From positions 1 to 64,000 of the forward strand of contig JASHNR010000042.1 of the NCBI GenBank assembly GCA_030041535.1: a DNA stretch of 64,000 nt. The letters run 5' to 3'. Shown here piece by piece: positions 53,458 through 62,018 of this stretch. This DNA comes from Nitrosopumilaceae archaeon. GTDB lineage: Archaea > Thermoproteota > Nitrososphaeria > Nitrososphaerales > Nitrosopumilaceae. The position numbers and the translations under genes were made by a program. A model generated the notes under the pieces. It had not been told where the DNA came from, ran no database searches, and was given only the letters and a program-made list of their open reading frames with translations. Numbering within the stretch: position 1 is the first letter of the stretch; every line of letters begins with the position of its first letter.

Positions 53458-53501
53458 TGTATAGATAATATCACATCAAAACATTTTAAGTTGCTGAGTA
53501 A

Positions 53502-55793
53502 CTAGTGCAGAAGATTTTCTTTTTCGCGCAATATGTTAAGGGCAGATCCTGCCTGGAACCACTTTATCTGGAAATTGTTGTAAGAGTGGTTTAGCAATAT
53601 ACTCTCCTTTGTGCCATCTTCATGATTTATGTATGCTTGGAGTTGTTTGCCTGGCTGCATATCTGAGAGTTCAACTATGCTTATCCTGTCAGTTTCCCTA
53701 ATCTTGTCATAATCATCTGGATTGGCAAATGTTAGTGCAAGTACGCCCTGTTTTTTCAAATTAGTTTCATGAATTCTTGCAAAACTTCTTACTATCACTG
53801 AGGCGCATCCAAGATATCGTGGAGACATGGCAGCATGTTCCCTGCTACTGCCCTCGCCATAGTTGTAGTCGCCTATTACAACCCATCTTAGTCCCTTGCC
53901 CTTGTACTGTCTTGCAATAGTTGGAAAAGTATCCATGGCACCAGTGAGGAGATTTTTTCCTTTTCCTACTTCGTTGTTGTAAGCATTGACTGCACCCAAG
54001 AAAATATTGTTGCTGATTTTATCGAGATGTCCTCTAAATTGCAGCCAAGAACCTGCAGGCGAGATATGATCTGTTGTGCATTTCCCTTTTGCCTTCAATA
54101 GAATGGGCAAGTTTACAAAATCTTTTCCATCCCATTTTGCAAATGGTTCAAGTTTTTGAAGCCTGTTACTATTTCCAGGAATTGTCACTGCAACAAGATC
54201 TGGAATTTCTGAAGGTGGGACGTAGACGTCTTTTACACTTTTGAACCCTAGCAGTGGAACCTCTGGTGCCTTTTTTGGAGGCTCTAATGTGAATTTTTTA
54301 CCATCAGACGCAGTGATTTGGTCTTTCATAGGGTTAAATGACAATCTTCCCCCAAGAGCAAGAGCAACAATCAGTTCTGGGCTTCCTATGAAATTCATTG
54401 TTTCTCTTCTGCCATCGTTTCTTCCTGGAAAATTTCTGTTGTATGAAGTGATGATAGTGTTAGGTTCACCGGGCTTTAGCTCTGGTCTTTGCCATTGTCC
54501 AATGCATGGACCACATGCATTTGCCAATACAGTTGCCCCAACTTCTTGCAGGGTCTCCATCTGTCCATCCCTTTCTATCGTAGCACGTATCTGTTCAGAG
54601 CCTGGAGTTACTAAGAGCGGTATCTTTACCTTCAATCCTTTGACCTTTGCTTGTTCTGCTACATTTGCTGCTCTTGTCATGTCCTCGTAAGAAGAATTTG
54701 TGCAACTACCGATTAGTGCAACAGAGATAGTATCAAGATAGTTGTTTTTCTTGACATCCTCTGCAAGTTGCGAGATTGGTCTTGCAAGGTCTGGCGTATG
54801 TGGACCCACTATATATGGTTCGAGTTTTGAAAGATCAACTTCAATTATTTTATCAAAATATTTTTCTGGATGTTGTTCAACATCTGAGTCTGCAACAAGC
54901 GAATCTTTGTGGATATTTGCAATATCAGCAATTTTTTCACGGCCTGTCATTCTAAGATATGTTTCCATTTTTTCATCATATGGAAACAATGAGCATGTAG
55001 CTCCTATCTCTGCTCCCATGTTAGTTATTGTCGCCTTTCCTGTACAGCTTATTGTTCTAGCACCGGGCCCAAAGTATTCCAAAACGGCGTTTGTTCCTCC
55101 TGAAACCGTAAGCTTTGATGCAACGTATAGTATGATGTCTTTAGGTGCAGTCCAGCCATTTAGTTCCCCTTTTAGATTAATGCCAATTCTTTTTGGATAC
55201 AAAAGCTCCCAAGGAAAACCAGCCATAACTTCGGCTGCATCTAGACCTCCAACTCCCACTGCCACCATCCCAAGCCCTCCTGCGTTTGGAGTATGAGAGT
55301 CAGTTCCTATCATCAATCCGCCTGGGAATGCATAATTTTCTAAAACTACTTGATGTATTATTCCAGCACCTGGCCTCCAAAATCCTAGACCAAATTTTCG
55401 TGAGGCAGATTCAAGAAACTTGTAGACTTCGCTATTCTCATCAAGAGCCATCCTAGTGTCTTCTTTGCTTCCTACTCTTGCTTGTATGAGATGATCACAG
55501 TGTACCGTGCTTGGAAGTGCAACCCGTTTTAGTCCAGATTGCATGAATTGCAATATTACCATCTGACCCGTAACGTCCTGCAGTGCCACTCTATCAGGTT
55601 TGAGAAAGACATAGGACTTGCCAGGCTCAAAGTCCTTGGCAGTATCAATATCTTCCAAGTGACCTGAAAGAATCTTTTCTGCCAGAGTTAATGGTCGGTT
55701 TATTACTTTACGATATTTTGAAATGTTTTCCTCTAGTTTTTTGTAGACGCCGGAAACAAGATCAGGAGTTGTCCCTATATCCATCATAAACAT
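53502..55793 (-). CDS. acnA: Aconitate hydratase
   Basis: The 763-residue aconitase has MIGTDSHTPNAGGLGMVAVGVGG, IGSCTNSSYEDMTRAANV (Fe-S Cys 1), NACGPCIGQW (Cys 2 and 3), YNRNFPGRNDGR and the swivel-domain RYLGCASVIVRSFARIHETNLKKQG. It interconverts citrate and isocitrate in the TCA cycle. It resembles the mitochondrial-type aconitase in layout. Confidence 0.95.
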   Translation of the reverse strand: MFMMDIGTTPDLVSGVYKKLEENISKYRKVINRPLTLAEKILSGHLEDIDTAKDFEPGKSYVFLKPDRVALQDVTGQMVILQFMQSGLKRVALPSTVHCDHLIQARVGSKEDTRMALDENSEVYKFLESASRKFGLGFWRPGAGIIHQVVLENYAFPGGLMIGTDSHTPNAGGLGMVAVGVGGLDAAEVMAGFPWELLYPKRIGINLKGELNGWTAPKDIILYVASKLTVSGGTNAVLEYFGPGARTISCTGKATITNMGAEIGATCSLFPYDEKMETYLRMTGREKIADIANIHKDSLVADSDVEQHPEKYFDKIIEVDLSKLEPYIVGPHTPDLARPISQLAEDVKKNNYLDTISVALIGSCTNSSYEDMTRAANVAEQAKVKGLKVKIPLLVTPGSEQIRATIERDGQMETLQEVGATVLANACGPCIGQWQRPELKPGEPNTIITSYNRNFPGRNDGRRETMNFIGSPELIVALALGGRLSFNPMKDQITASDGKKFTLEPPKKAPEVPLLGFKSVKDVYVPPSEIPDLVAVTIPGNSNRLQKLEPFAKWDGKDFVNLPILLKAKGKCTTDHISPAGSWLQFRGHLDKISNNIFLGAVNAYNNEVGKGKNLLTGAMDTFPTIARQYKGKGLRWVVIGDYNYGEGSSREHAAMSPRYLGCASVIVRSFARIHETNLKKQGVLALTFANPDDYDKIRETDRISIVELSDMQPGKQLQAYINHEDGTKESILLNHSYNNFQIKWFQAGSALNILREKENLLH

Positions 55794-55859
55794 ATTGATA
55801 ATAATCTGAATTTAATATAAATGGTCCCTAGAAGCAGGCTAGGTTAGAAAATACTAGAT

Positions 55860-56477
55860 CTAGTTTTTCTTTTGTACTAGATTAACAAAGTACTTGTGTA
55901 TTGATATGTCTGCTGTAAGTTCGGGATGAAATGAGGTACCAATGATGTTTCCTTGTTTTACTGCAACTATTTTTTCGTTGAATTTTGACAGTATTTCCAC
56001 GTCCTTACCTATATCTATGACTGACGGTGCCCTTATGAAGACGCCGTGAAATTTTGATACGCCAATCTTTTCAAGCGCAATATCTGCCTCAAACGAGTCC
56101 TTCTGCCTTCCAAAAGCATTTCGTTCTATCTTGATATCAAGATAGTCTAACAAGGGCTGTTCCATCTCTCCTACAACCCTATCCTTTGCTTTCTTTGACA
56201 GGAGGATCATTCCTGCACATGTACCTAAGACTGGTATGCCAGAGGCGATCTTTTCTTTTATTTTTTTCAAAGCGCCATTAACTAGTGAAAGTGTTCCAAT
56301 CACAGTGCTTTCTCCTCCAGGAATAATGAGTCCATCAAGATCAGAAATTTGTTCTGGACTTTTTACTTCTGTTACAATTCCTTCAACTCCAAGCTCATCC
56401 ATTGCCATTCTTGTAGCAGACAAGTTCTCTGCAACATCTCCCTGAACAGCAAGTATTCCTATGTTAACACCAGTCAT
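55860..56477 (-). CDS. pdxT: Pyridoxal 5'-phosphate synthase glutaminase subunit
   Basis: The 205-residue class I amidotransferase has [43 protein letters not shown] (nucleophile Cys) and [16 protein letters not shown] (His/Glu). It supplies ammonia to PdxS. It overlaps pdxS by 4 nt. Confidence 0.95.
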   Translation of the reverse strand: MTGVNIGILAVQGDVAENLSATRMAMDELGVEGIVTEVKSPEQISDLDGLIIPGGESTVIGTLSLVNGALKKIKEKIASGIPVLGTCAGMILLSKKAKDRVVGEMEQPLLDYLDIKIERNAFGRQKDSFEADIALEKIGVSKFHGVFIRAPSVIDIGKDVEILSKFNEKIVAVKQGNIIGTSFHPELTADISIHKYFVNLVQKKN

Positions 56478-57442
56478 GCTGTACTGCCTCTTTCCTGCAT
56501 TCTAAGTTCTAGATTCTTTGTATCAAGTCCCAACATGGATTGTCGTTCGTCTACCATCTTTTGGGCTTCCTTTACTTTGTCAGAGTCTTCCCAGAATGTT
56601 GTGGCAAGAACAACAGCTTGTGCACGCTCTTTTGCATCTTCAGACTTGAAGATTCCCGAGCCGACAAAGACTCCGTCACATCCCAGAGTCATCAAGTATG
56701 CAGCATCTGCAGGAGTTGATATGCCACCTGCTGCAAAATTTACTACCGGAAGTCTGCCAAGGCTTGCAGTCTCTTCTACAAGCGAGTATGAGACTTTGAG
56801 CTCCCTTGCGATGCTGATTAGATCTTGTTCATCTCCAGCATCGTAGATTGATTTTATGCGTCTTAGTTCAGTATTTACATTTTTTATATGAATCACAGCT
56901 TCTGCAACATTTCCAGTTCCAGGCTCGCCTTTTGTTCTTATCATTGCAGCTCCCTCCTCAATTCTTCGTAGTGCTTCACCCAGGTTTCTTGCGCCATTAA
57001 CAAAAGGTGTTGTAAAATCCCATTTCCAGATGTGATGAAATTCGTCTGCCGGTGTAAGTACTTCTGATTCGTCAATCATATCAATGTCTGTTTCTCCCAA
57101 AACCCTTGCTTCATAAACATGTCCTATCCTGCATTTTGCCATCACTGGAATTGTTACAGAATCCATTATCTCTTCAATAACTCTAATACTAGCTGTTCTA
57201 GCTACACCTCCAGCTTTTCTTACATCGGCTGGAAGTTTGTCCAATACCATTACTGCCACAGCTCCTGCATCCTCTGCTATCTGGGCCTGTTCTACTGTTG
57301 TAACATCCATAACAACACCATTTTTTAGCATGTGAGCAAAACCGCGCTTCAGAGTTGAGGTACCCCTACGCGTTTCAAATGATCCTATCTTCTCTCGAAC
57401 TATTCCTTTTGCATTACCAAAATCGCCTGAAAGCGGAATCAT
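56474..57442 (-). CDS. pdxS: Pyridoxal 5'-phosphate synthase lyase subunit
   Basis: The 322-residue barrel has [68 protein letters not shown] and [13 protein letters not shown], PdxS throughout. It builds vitamin B6 from ribose-5-phosphate, glyceraldehyde-3-phosphate and ammonia with PdxT. Confidence 0.96.
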   Translation of the reverse strand: MIPLSGDFGNAKGIVREKIGSFETRRGTSTLKRGFAHMLKNGVVMDVTTVEQAQIAEDAGAVAVMVLDKLPADVRKAGGVARTASIRVIEEIMDSVTIPVMAKCRIGHVYEARVLGETDIDMIDESEVLTPADEFHHIWKWDFTTPFVNGARNLGEALRRIEEGAAMIRTKGEPGTGNVAEAVIHIKNVNTELRRIKSIYDAGDEQDLISIARELKVSYSLVEETASLGRLPVVNFAAGGISTPADAAYLMTLGCDGVFVGSGIFKSEDAKERAQAVVLATTFWEDSDKVKEAQKMVDERQSMLGLDTKNLELRMQERGSTA

Positions 57443-57562
57443 ATAGTTTGATCACCTCGAGATCTATTTATTTTATGGTTCTAGCAAACGGATGACTCAT
57501 ACCTTCAGATCTAACTTTGATGCATCATCTAGAAGGATTACTGGTCCCCATCTTTTGAGTAC

Positions 57563-58096
57563 CTACTGTGTTATTTCACTGATGATATCATCAAGACTAG
57601 ATTGTACCTGATTTATAATCGGCGGAACAAATTCTTGGCTGGCGTTTTGGTCTTCCCACTGAAGATTGACAGTCTTGCCATCAAGAGTAACTTGAATGCT
57701 GTATTTTTCATAATCTAAAATGTCTGGTTTGGCTTGGTAGACATTATTTGGAATATCTACAAACCCGGTTTCCTTAATGAGTGCCTTCAGTTTTGTCAAT
57801 TCATCTTCAGACAGTTGATATTTTACGTCAGGCTCTGAATAGCCATTTTTTGTCAGGCTGTACACAGCAGAGCCGTCATTTTGTATTGTCAAGACTTCGG
57901 CAGTATCTGCCCCAATGCTTTGCGTTAGCCCAAACGACACTTTTTCCAGATGTTCTTTGGTATACTGGAGAGTCATTACATCTTCAGAGTTTACTGCAGA
58001 GCTTTGAATCTCTGGCCTTGTCAATTGAGGAACAACTATGAATATGGCTGCAAGTATAGGAATAGCTCCTAGTATGAGTACTATTGGTTTGACCAT
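57563..58096 (-). CDS. Membrane-anchored protein, unknown function
   Basis: The 177-residue protein has an N-terminal membrane anchor (about 5-25, PIVLILGAIPILAAIFIVVP) and an outside alpha/beta domain: TIQNDGSAVYSLTKNGYSEPDVKYQLSEDELTKLKALIKETGFVDIP and YSIQVTLDGKTVNLQWEDQN. This pattern recalls DUF6438-type lipoprotein domains, but I cannot confirm it. Function is unknown. Confidence 0.6.
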   Translation of the reverse strand: MVKPIVLILGAIPILAAIFIVVPQLTRPEIQSSAVNSEDVMTLQYTKEHLEKVSFGLTQSIGADTAEVLTIQNDGSAVYSLTKNGYSEPDVKYQLSEDELTKLKALIKETGFVDIPNNVYQAKPDILDYEKYSIQVTLDGKTVNLQWEDQNASQEFVPPIINQVQSSLDDIISEITQ

Positions 58097-58285
58097 GACT
58101 TTTCAACTAATTTTTTTGGAGTTATACAAATGAAAGAGAGTTGTATCAATTTGGCAGAGTTCATGTTTTTTCCCCAGTTGATTAGGTTTTCATGTCTGCA
58201 ATAAATCTTCAGAAACTAAGTAAATTAAAATTCAAGTGCATTTATTGACCAAACGTGGGGTCGTAGCCTAGCCAGGCATGGCGAC

Positions 58286-58310
58286 AGGAAGATCACATGA
58301 TCACCGCTAA
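58286..58310 (+). other. tRNA-Trp intron 1 (25 nt, non-canonical position 28/29)
   Basis: It splits the 5' side of the anticodon stem. The bulge-helix-bulge is clear: GGCG (58280-58283) pairs with CGCT (58305-58308), with a bulge A-C^A on the 5' side (58284-58286) and A-A^G on the 3' side (58309-58311), cut after the second base of each. Inside, GATC (58291-58294) pairs with GATC (58299-58302). Confidence 0.75.
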
Positions 58311-58319
58311 GGGCTCCAG

Positions 58320-58373
58320 TGGTTCAACTAGCTTCACTGACGAAAGGATGATGTACAGTTTGGAGCTGTAGTG
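58320..58373 (+). other. tRNA-Trp intron 2 (54 nt, canonical position 37/38)
   Basis: It lies between G37 (58319) and A38 (58374). A central helix CTCC (58314-58317) with GTAG (58368-58371) has one mismatch, with bulges AG^T and TG^A. A competing pairing CTCC/GGAG (58362-58365) is also possible. The intron contains CTGA (58337-58340) and ATGATGT (58348-58354), close to box D' and box C' of guide RNAs. A similar intron in haloarchaea is a known C/D guide. Confidence 0.65.
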
Positions 58374-58524
58374 ACCCGTGTGTCGCCGGTTCAACTCCGG
58401 TCGGCCCCACCATTTTTTAGATCTGTCATTTTGGAGAACAGTTATAAGGAAAAACCAGCTATCTAAAACTGATCAAGTTGGGGATGATTTGTGGCACTAA
58501 TTATAACAATAGGGGATGTAAAAA

Positions 58525-59157
58525 TTGAGTCGCGGTAATTTTCCTACGTTTGGGACTTCTAAAACCGGAACATATGTTTCCACCCTGAAAAATTACAACC
58601 TGCCTCCTTTCATTCTTGAAAAGGTTGCAATAGACTGCAAATCTGACTTGGTCAGAAAAGGAAGGATCGAGGAACGCCTGCAAAGCATGAACGATGCAGC
58701 TCTTGAGATTCTTCATAGAGTTTTTGTTGATTGTGAGGAAGACTCTGATGGCACTTATGCCAACTATCGCTTTTTTGCATATATTTCCAGCATGTTTCAC
58801 AAGTGTGAAATTCTTCTAAATGAAAAGATTCCTGGCCAGTCTGGCAAGGTTCACAAGATTCCAATTGCAGTAAAAAACAATGGCATGTACATTGCTGTTG
58901 GTTTTAACAAATCAAGTGGCGGTCCAATATCAAAGAGAGAAGCAGTCAAGTTCTATGAGCTTGTAGATGACATCAAGAAAGGAGAACATGGAAACCAACT
59001 CTCAGAAGGGGTGTATGGCTCTTCAGTGGGCTTTGATGGCGAAGCACTTGTTACCTTGGAAAATTTGAGCAAGGCTCGCAAAAAGGACCCACAAAATAAA
59101 ATAGATTTTAAAACAGCAAGCTTTGGAAATAGAATCTATTCTGTTACAAAGTGCTAG
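58525..59157 (+). CDS. Conserved hypothetical protein (210 aa)
   Basis: It starts at TTG 58525, about 24 nt after AATTATAAC. The sequence is a mixed alpha/beta soluble protein with three cysteines and no signal peptide. Stretches such as GKVHKIPIAVKNNGMYIAVGFNKSSGGPISKREAVKFYELVDDI look like a compact enzymatic or binding domain. I recognise no family. The 3' end overlaps the small zinc protein at 59154. Confidence 0.6.
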   Translation: MSRGNFPTFGTSKTGTYVSTLKNYNLPPFILEKVAIDCKSDLVRKGRIEERLQSMNDAALEILHRVFVDCEEDSDGTYANYRFFAYISSMFHKCEILLNEKIPGQSGKVHKIPIAVKNNGMYIAVGFNKSSGGPISKREAVKFYELVDDIKKGEHGNQLSEGVYGSSVGFDGEALVTLENLSKARKKDPQNKIDFKTASFGNRIYSVTKC

Positions 59158-59270
59158 TGCTTCTTTTTAGCAGAACAGAATTTTGTATGAACTTGTTTTT
59201 CTACAGTTAGCGTTGTTTCATTTTCGTGAAACATTTTCTGCCCGCAATCAGGACAAATGAATTCTGGCAT
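59154..59270 (-). CDS. Small zinc-knuckle protein (38 aa)
   Basis: From ATG 59270 to TAG 59154 the frame encodes PEFICPDCGQKMFHENETT and then LTVEKQVHTKFCSAKKKH. The CPDCGQKMFH start with a later H-x4-C makes a plausible C2HC/C2H2 zinc site. It overlaps the convergent 58525 stop. Function is unknown. Confidence 0.58.
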   Translation of the reverse strand: MPEFICPDCGQKMFHENETTLTVEKQVHTKFCSAKKKH

Positions 59271-59679
59271 GAAAAAACTCTGAATTACTTACTTATAGTC
59301 TTTTAGAAGATTTCAAAATCCAAAGCATATGCATTGAGAGACAAATAGTAGAAAAGATATACAATGTATTTCAGTCATGGTGTGGAACTTGCTAAAATAA
59401 TAGCCAATGGAAGATGTCAAAAACCACATGTAAGACATTTGATTGGTTCTACTAGAGAGAAAGATGTTTTGGTGTCGCAAAAAACCATACCTTCTGCCTG
59501 GAAAATGGCAAACATTATGCAATAATCACATGGAGCTGTCAGATATTTGCATATTCGTTTTACTGATATGAATTAACTTTTCAGATATAACTTTGTAAAA
59601 GCTGTTCAGGTTTACTTTGCACCAAATCTTTGTTTGAAACCTAGTCAAAATGTAATAGCCATATTTTAGTTTCAATGGC
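59271..59679. other. Mostly non-coding gap with one tentative small frame
   Basis: Apart from the tentative frame at 59364-59525 nothing clearly coding is present. A minus-strand frame over 59313-59522 has an odd, Phe/Cys-rich composition and is not convincing. The stretch is AT-rich and I see no RNA gene. Confidence 0.35.
59364..59525 (+). CDS. Small basic protein (53 aa), tentative
   Basis: From ATG 59364 to TAA 59525 the frame reads YFSHGVELAKIIANGRCQKPH and continues VRHLIGSTREKDVLVSQKT to a short tail. The composition is protein-like and basic, better than the opposing frame. There is no motif and no clear TATA box. Kept as possible only. Confidence 0.3.
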   Translation: MYFSHGVELAKIIANGRCQKPHVRHLIGSTREKDVLVSQKTIPSAWKMANIMQ

Positions 59680-60246
59680 TTACTGCCTGAGACTTGAGGT
59701 ATCAAGGGTTGCAAAAAGAGGATTTTTTTCAGTATTTTTGTAGTTGACATCATAGTATTCAAATGGTAATGCTGCAAAAAGATGCTTGTCCCATATATCG
59801 TGTACAAGTTCTTTATAGTTCTTGTATCTGGCTTGCCTGAGAAACTCGTGAGAGAGCTCGTGAGAGACCTTTGTACAGTTTTTCTCCATTAGAAAATTGA
59901 GATCATCTTTTTTGGGGCTCTTTTGCCACAACACCATCCCAAAGTTTTCTGCAAAATAACCCTCACAAGTGCAGTCAGTCCACAGGGGCCTAAAATATGT
60001 CAGATAAAAGTGAAAAATGTGTTCACCCCTGTTTATGTGATCTTCCATAATCACAGGCGTGTCAAGTATTCTGAATTTTTCTCCGGATCTTACTATCATC
60101 TCGTCTGATTGAACATCAACTTTCTGTGAAAATGTCTTTTCAATCCATATCTTGTAAAAGTTGGCCATTTTTTCCACATACTGAAATTCCCACTTTCTTT
60201 GCTCAAGTTCTTCTTCCTTTACAAGAAATATGAAGTGTAGTAACAC
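59680..60246 (-). CDS. Hypothetical protein with an HELSH segment
   Basis: The 188-residue protein is rich in aromatic and charged residues. Near residues 127-137 it has CTKVSHELSHEFLRQ, where HELSH fits the HExxH zinc-protease pattern, but no downstream third ligand is obvious. The first ~26 residues may not be translated, since a TTG or GTG start could lie later. Family and function are unknown. Confidence 0.5.
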   Translation of the reverse strand: MLLHFIFLVKEEELEQRKWEFQYVEKMANFYKIWIEKTFSQKVDVQSDEMIVRSGEKFRILDTPVIMEDHINRGEHIFHFYLTYFRPLWTDCTCEGYFAENFGMVLWQKSPKKDDLNFLMEKNCTKVSHELSHEFLRQARYKNYKELVHDIWDKHLFAALPFEYYDVNYKNTEKNPLFATLDTSSLRQ

Positions 60247-60423
60247 ATTTGCTCAAGATATTACACAATTAAAAGGTCTTTTGCAGATTCTGGGCAGTGT
60301 GATATTTCATAAATTTTAGTGGTACCTCAAGTGATCCATTGTTAATTTACTAATGTCTTGTTGCATAAAAAACAAAAATTGAAGATAACACTTGAAAATA
60401 TAGGATGGATAGAAAGTAAGGAA

Positions 60424-60663
60424 CTAACTTTGACCTTCGATTCCCATCAAAGTTAGAGTAGAACGAATCTTCTCTATTTTACGGATCTTCCATGTGATTA
60501 TCTCCCGGAGGGCTTCTACTGTTGGAGATTCAATTTTGGCCAAAATATCGTAGGCTCCAAACGTACCATGAACTTCTTTTACTCCGGCGATTGCTTTCAG
60601 CTGTGAAATGATTGCTTCTTCTGAGCCTAATTCACAATTTATTAGCACATATGCAGTTGCCAT
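60424..60663 (-). CDS. Lrp/AsnC-type RAM (ligand-binding) domain protein
   Basis: 79 residues from ATG 60663 (MATAYVLINCELGSEEAIISQLKAIAGVKEVHGTFGAYDILAKIESP). This is the bare RAM domain of Lrp/AsnC regulators without the DNA-binding helix-turn-helix. It probably binds an amino acid and pairs with full Lrp proteins encoded elsewhere. An upstream frame to 60729 adds unlike residues and is not used. Confidence 0.82.
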   Translation of the reverse strand: MATAYVLINCELGSEEAIISQLKAIAGVKEVHGTFGAYDILAKIESPTVEALREIITWKIRKIEKIRSTLTLMGIEGQS

Positions 60664-60729
60664 AGTATATCTATACAGGGCAAATATATCAATAGATCTG
60701 TTGTTTTCGATCTTGACAATAATTGTCAA

Positions 60730-61189
60730 GTAGCATAATAATCAAGAATAAGACTCATTTTACGTTCAAAAATAGCAAAAATTATTGTGATTACTAACGT
60801 TTTTCAAAAATTAAATGAATGTTCCCCGGTTCTGACTCACAGAAAATCATTGGTAATTTTAGCCTAAACCCTCATCTTGTTTTCATACCGGGGTGCCCTG
60901 TCGCACGGCTGGGTGGACCAAAAATCATATTTTATCATCACAGTCCGTCTGCGTGCATTTGGGGCGTAATGAATTATCTACTGGTCAAATATTAATCCAG
61001 TGAGATTATCCAATGTTGTATAAGAGGCACAATGGAATCCTTATCGACATTTTGAAATTTTATTGGTTTTTCAGTTTGTGTAATTATGCACTCAACAGAC
61101 TTGTTATTATGCAATATTTTGGATTTGATAAAATTGTGTGTGCTACATACTAATACAGAAAAAATAGAAAGAAAAAGTGGTCCTAAAGT
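60730..61189. other. 460-bp intergenic region with a G+C-rich island
   Basis: Most of this is AT-rich. Around 60885-60975 there is a marked G+C-rich patch (CCGGGGTGCCCTGTCGCAC, then GGCTGGGTGGACC, and GTCCGTCTGCGTGCATT). A 58-codon frame (60819-60995) runs through it, but its composition is unconvincing. No tRNA or known riboswitch is recognised. It may be an unannotated structured RNA. Confidence 0.4.
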
Positions 61190-61696
61190 TTACCCTTGGA
61201 ATCCACTTGGGGTTGTTGAAGGTGTGCTACTTGGTGTCTGAGACTGGGATCCGTTTCCTGCATGCATACCCATATGTCCATGCATTCCCATTCCACCACT
61301 CATGCCTCCAATTAAGGAAGCCAATGTCAATGGATGTCCTTGTGATGTCTTGAGAACTTGGCCACTTCCGGCATCTACTATTACAGAGTAGACATCCGTA
61401 CCGTCAGTTACCAGGAATGTATAGACAACAGAGCCTTGAGTTACTTTCAATTCTCCACTGATTATCTGCCCATTGGTTATCTGACTTGCGGCAGTATTTG
61501 CAGCAGTGGTAAAGCTGGTCTTCACGCTAGATAAGATTAACTGCGGAAGATTGATTGAACCCTGTATTGGTGTTTGTCCCTGACCAGAACCTGCAGTCTG
61601 TGCATATGCCAGTGATCCTCCTATGCTGGCAATTACTGCCAGACCTAGAACCATGGCAAGCATTTTCTGATGTGTTTTCAGTTGATGTGTGTTCAT
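61190..61696 (-). CDS. Secreted PepSY-like protein with Met/His-rich tail
   Basis: The 168-residue protein has a signal peptide (to about residue 33, ending SLAYAQ) and a PepSY-like domain (SSVKTSFTTAANTAASQITNGQIISGELKVTQGSVVYTFLVTDGTDVYSVIVDAGSGQVLK). The tail MSGGMGMHGHMGMHAGNGS is dense in Met and His and would bind Cu(I) or similar metals. It ends with a Ser/Thr/Pro-rich stretch. A role in metal handling outside the cell is inferred. Confidence 0.7.
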   Translation of the reverse strand: MNTHQLKTHQKMLAMVLGLAVIASIGGSLAYAQTAGSGQGQTPIQGSINLPQLILSSVKTSFTTAANTAASQITNGQIISGELKVTQGSVVYTFLVTDGTDVYSVIVDAGSGQVLKTSQGHPLTLASLIGGMSGGMGMHGHMGMHAGNGSQSQTPSSTPSTTPSGFQG

Positions 61697-62018
61697 TTTG
61701 TTATCACTAGTTTAAAGAATTTATAATATCATACGTGAATAATATTCACTAGAAAGATCAAAAAATAGCTAGAATTATCAATTTCATCTCATGCAAAGTT
61801 AGAGTAGCTCCAAATCGATACTAGTTAGAAAATCACTATTTATGATTCAATTTCACCTAATACTCTTTGATTACTCATGAAAGGATAAAGGAGTCACAAA
61901 TTAGCTAAACGTTCACGCGCGAAAAATATTATGAAATCTTGCGTAATTATAATAGATTATGTAATGCACATCTTTGCTTGTTATCAAGCAGTGTTTGTTC
62001 TATAAAGGCGTAAAATAG
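61697..62018. other. AT-rich intergenic region
   Basis: It holds the promoter of the PepSY gene (minus strand) and the 3' end of pheT. No open frame, RNA gene or strong inverted repeat is convincing. It contains a short CACGCGCG patch (61913-61920) in otherwise AT-rich DNA. Confidence 0.4.

Larger units (their letters stand above)
58257..58412 (+). tRNA. tRNA-Trp (anticodon CCA) with two introns
   Basis: The acceptor GGGGTCG (58257-58263) pairs with CGGCCCC (58402-58408), followed by discriminator A 58409 and an encoded CCA (58410-58412). The T arm is GCCGG-TTCAACT-CCGGT. The anticodon stem only forms (ACGGG/CCCGT) if 58286-58310 is removed, and the anticodon loop CTCCAGA only if 58320-58373 is removed. 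The mature form is exons 58257-58285, 58311-58319 and 58374-58409 (74 nt) plus CCA. CCA anticodon gives Trp. RtcB at 44.7 kb would seal the exons. Confidence 0.85.

Noticed and set aside
59313-59522. Minus-strand frame of 69 codons
   Set aside because: It is rich in Phe, Ser and Cys in a way typical of non-coding DNA, and a plus-strand frame in the same place looks better.
60819-60995. A 58-codon frame in the 60.7-61.2 kb gap as a gene
   Set aside because: The composition is unusual for a protein and the frame may exist only because of local G+C-rich sequence.
60446-61809. A 14-nt repeat CAAAGTTAGAGTAG in the Lrp-like gene and near 61795
   Set aside because: Repeats of this length are expected by chance in 64 kb of AT-rich DNA, and one copy is within a coding region.
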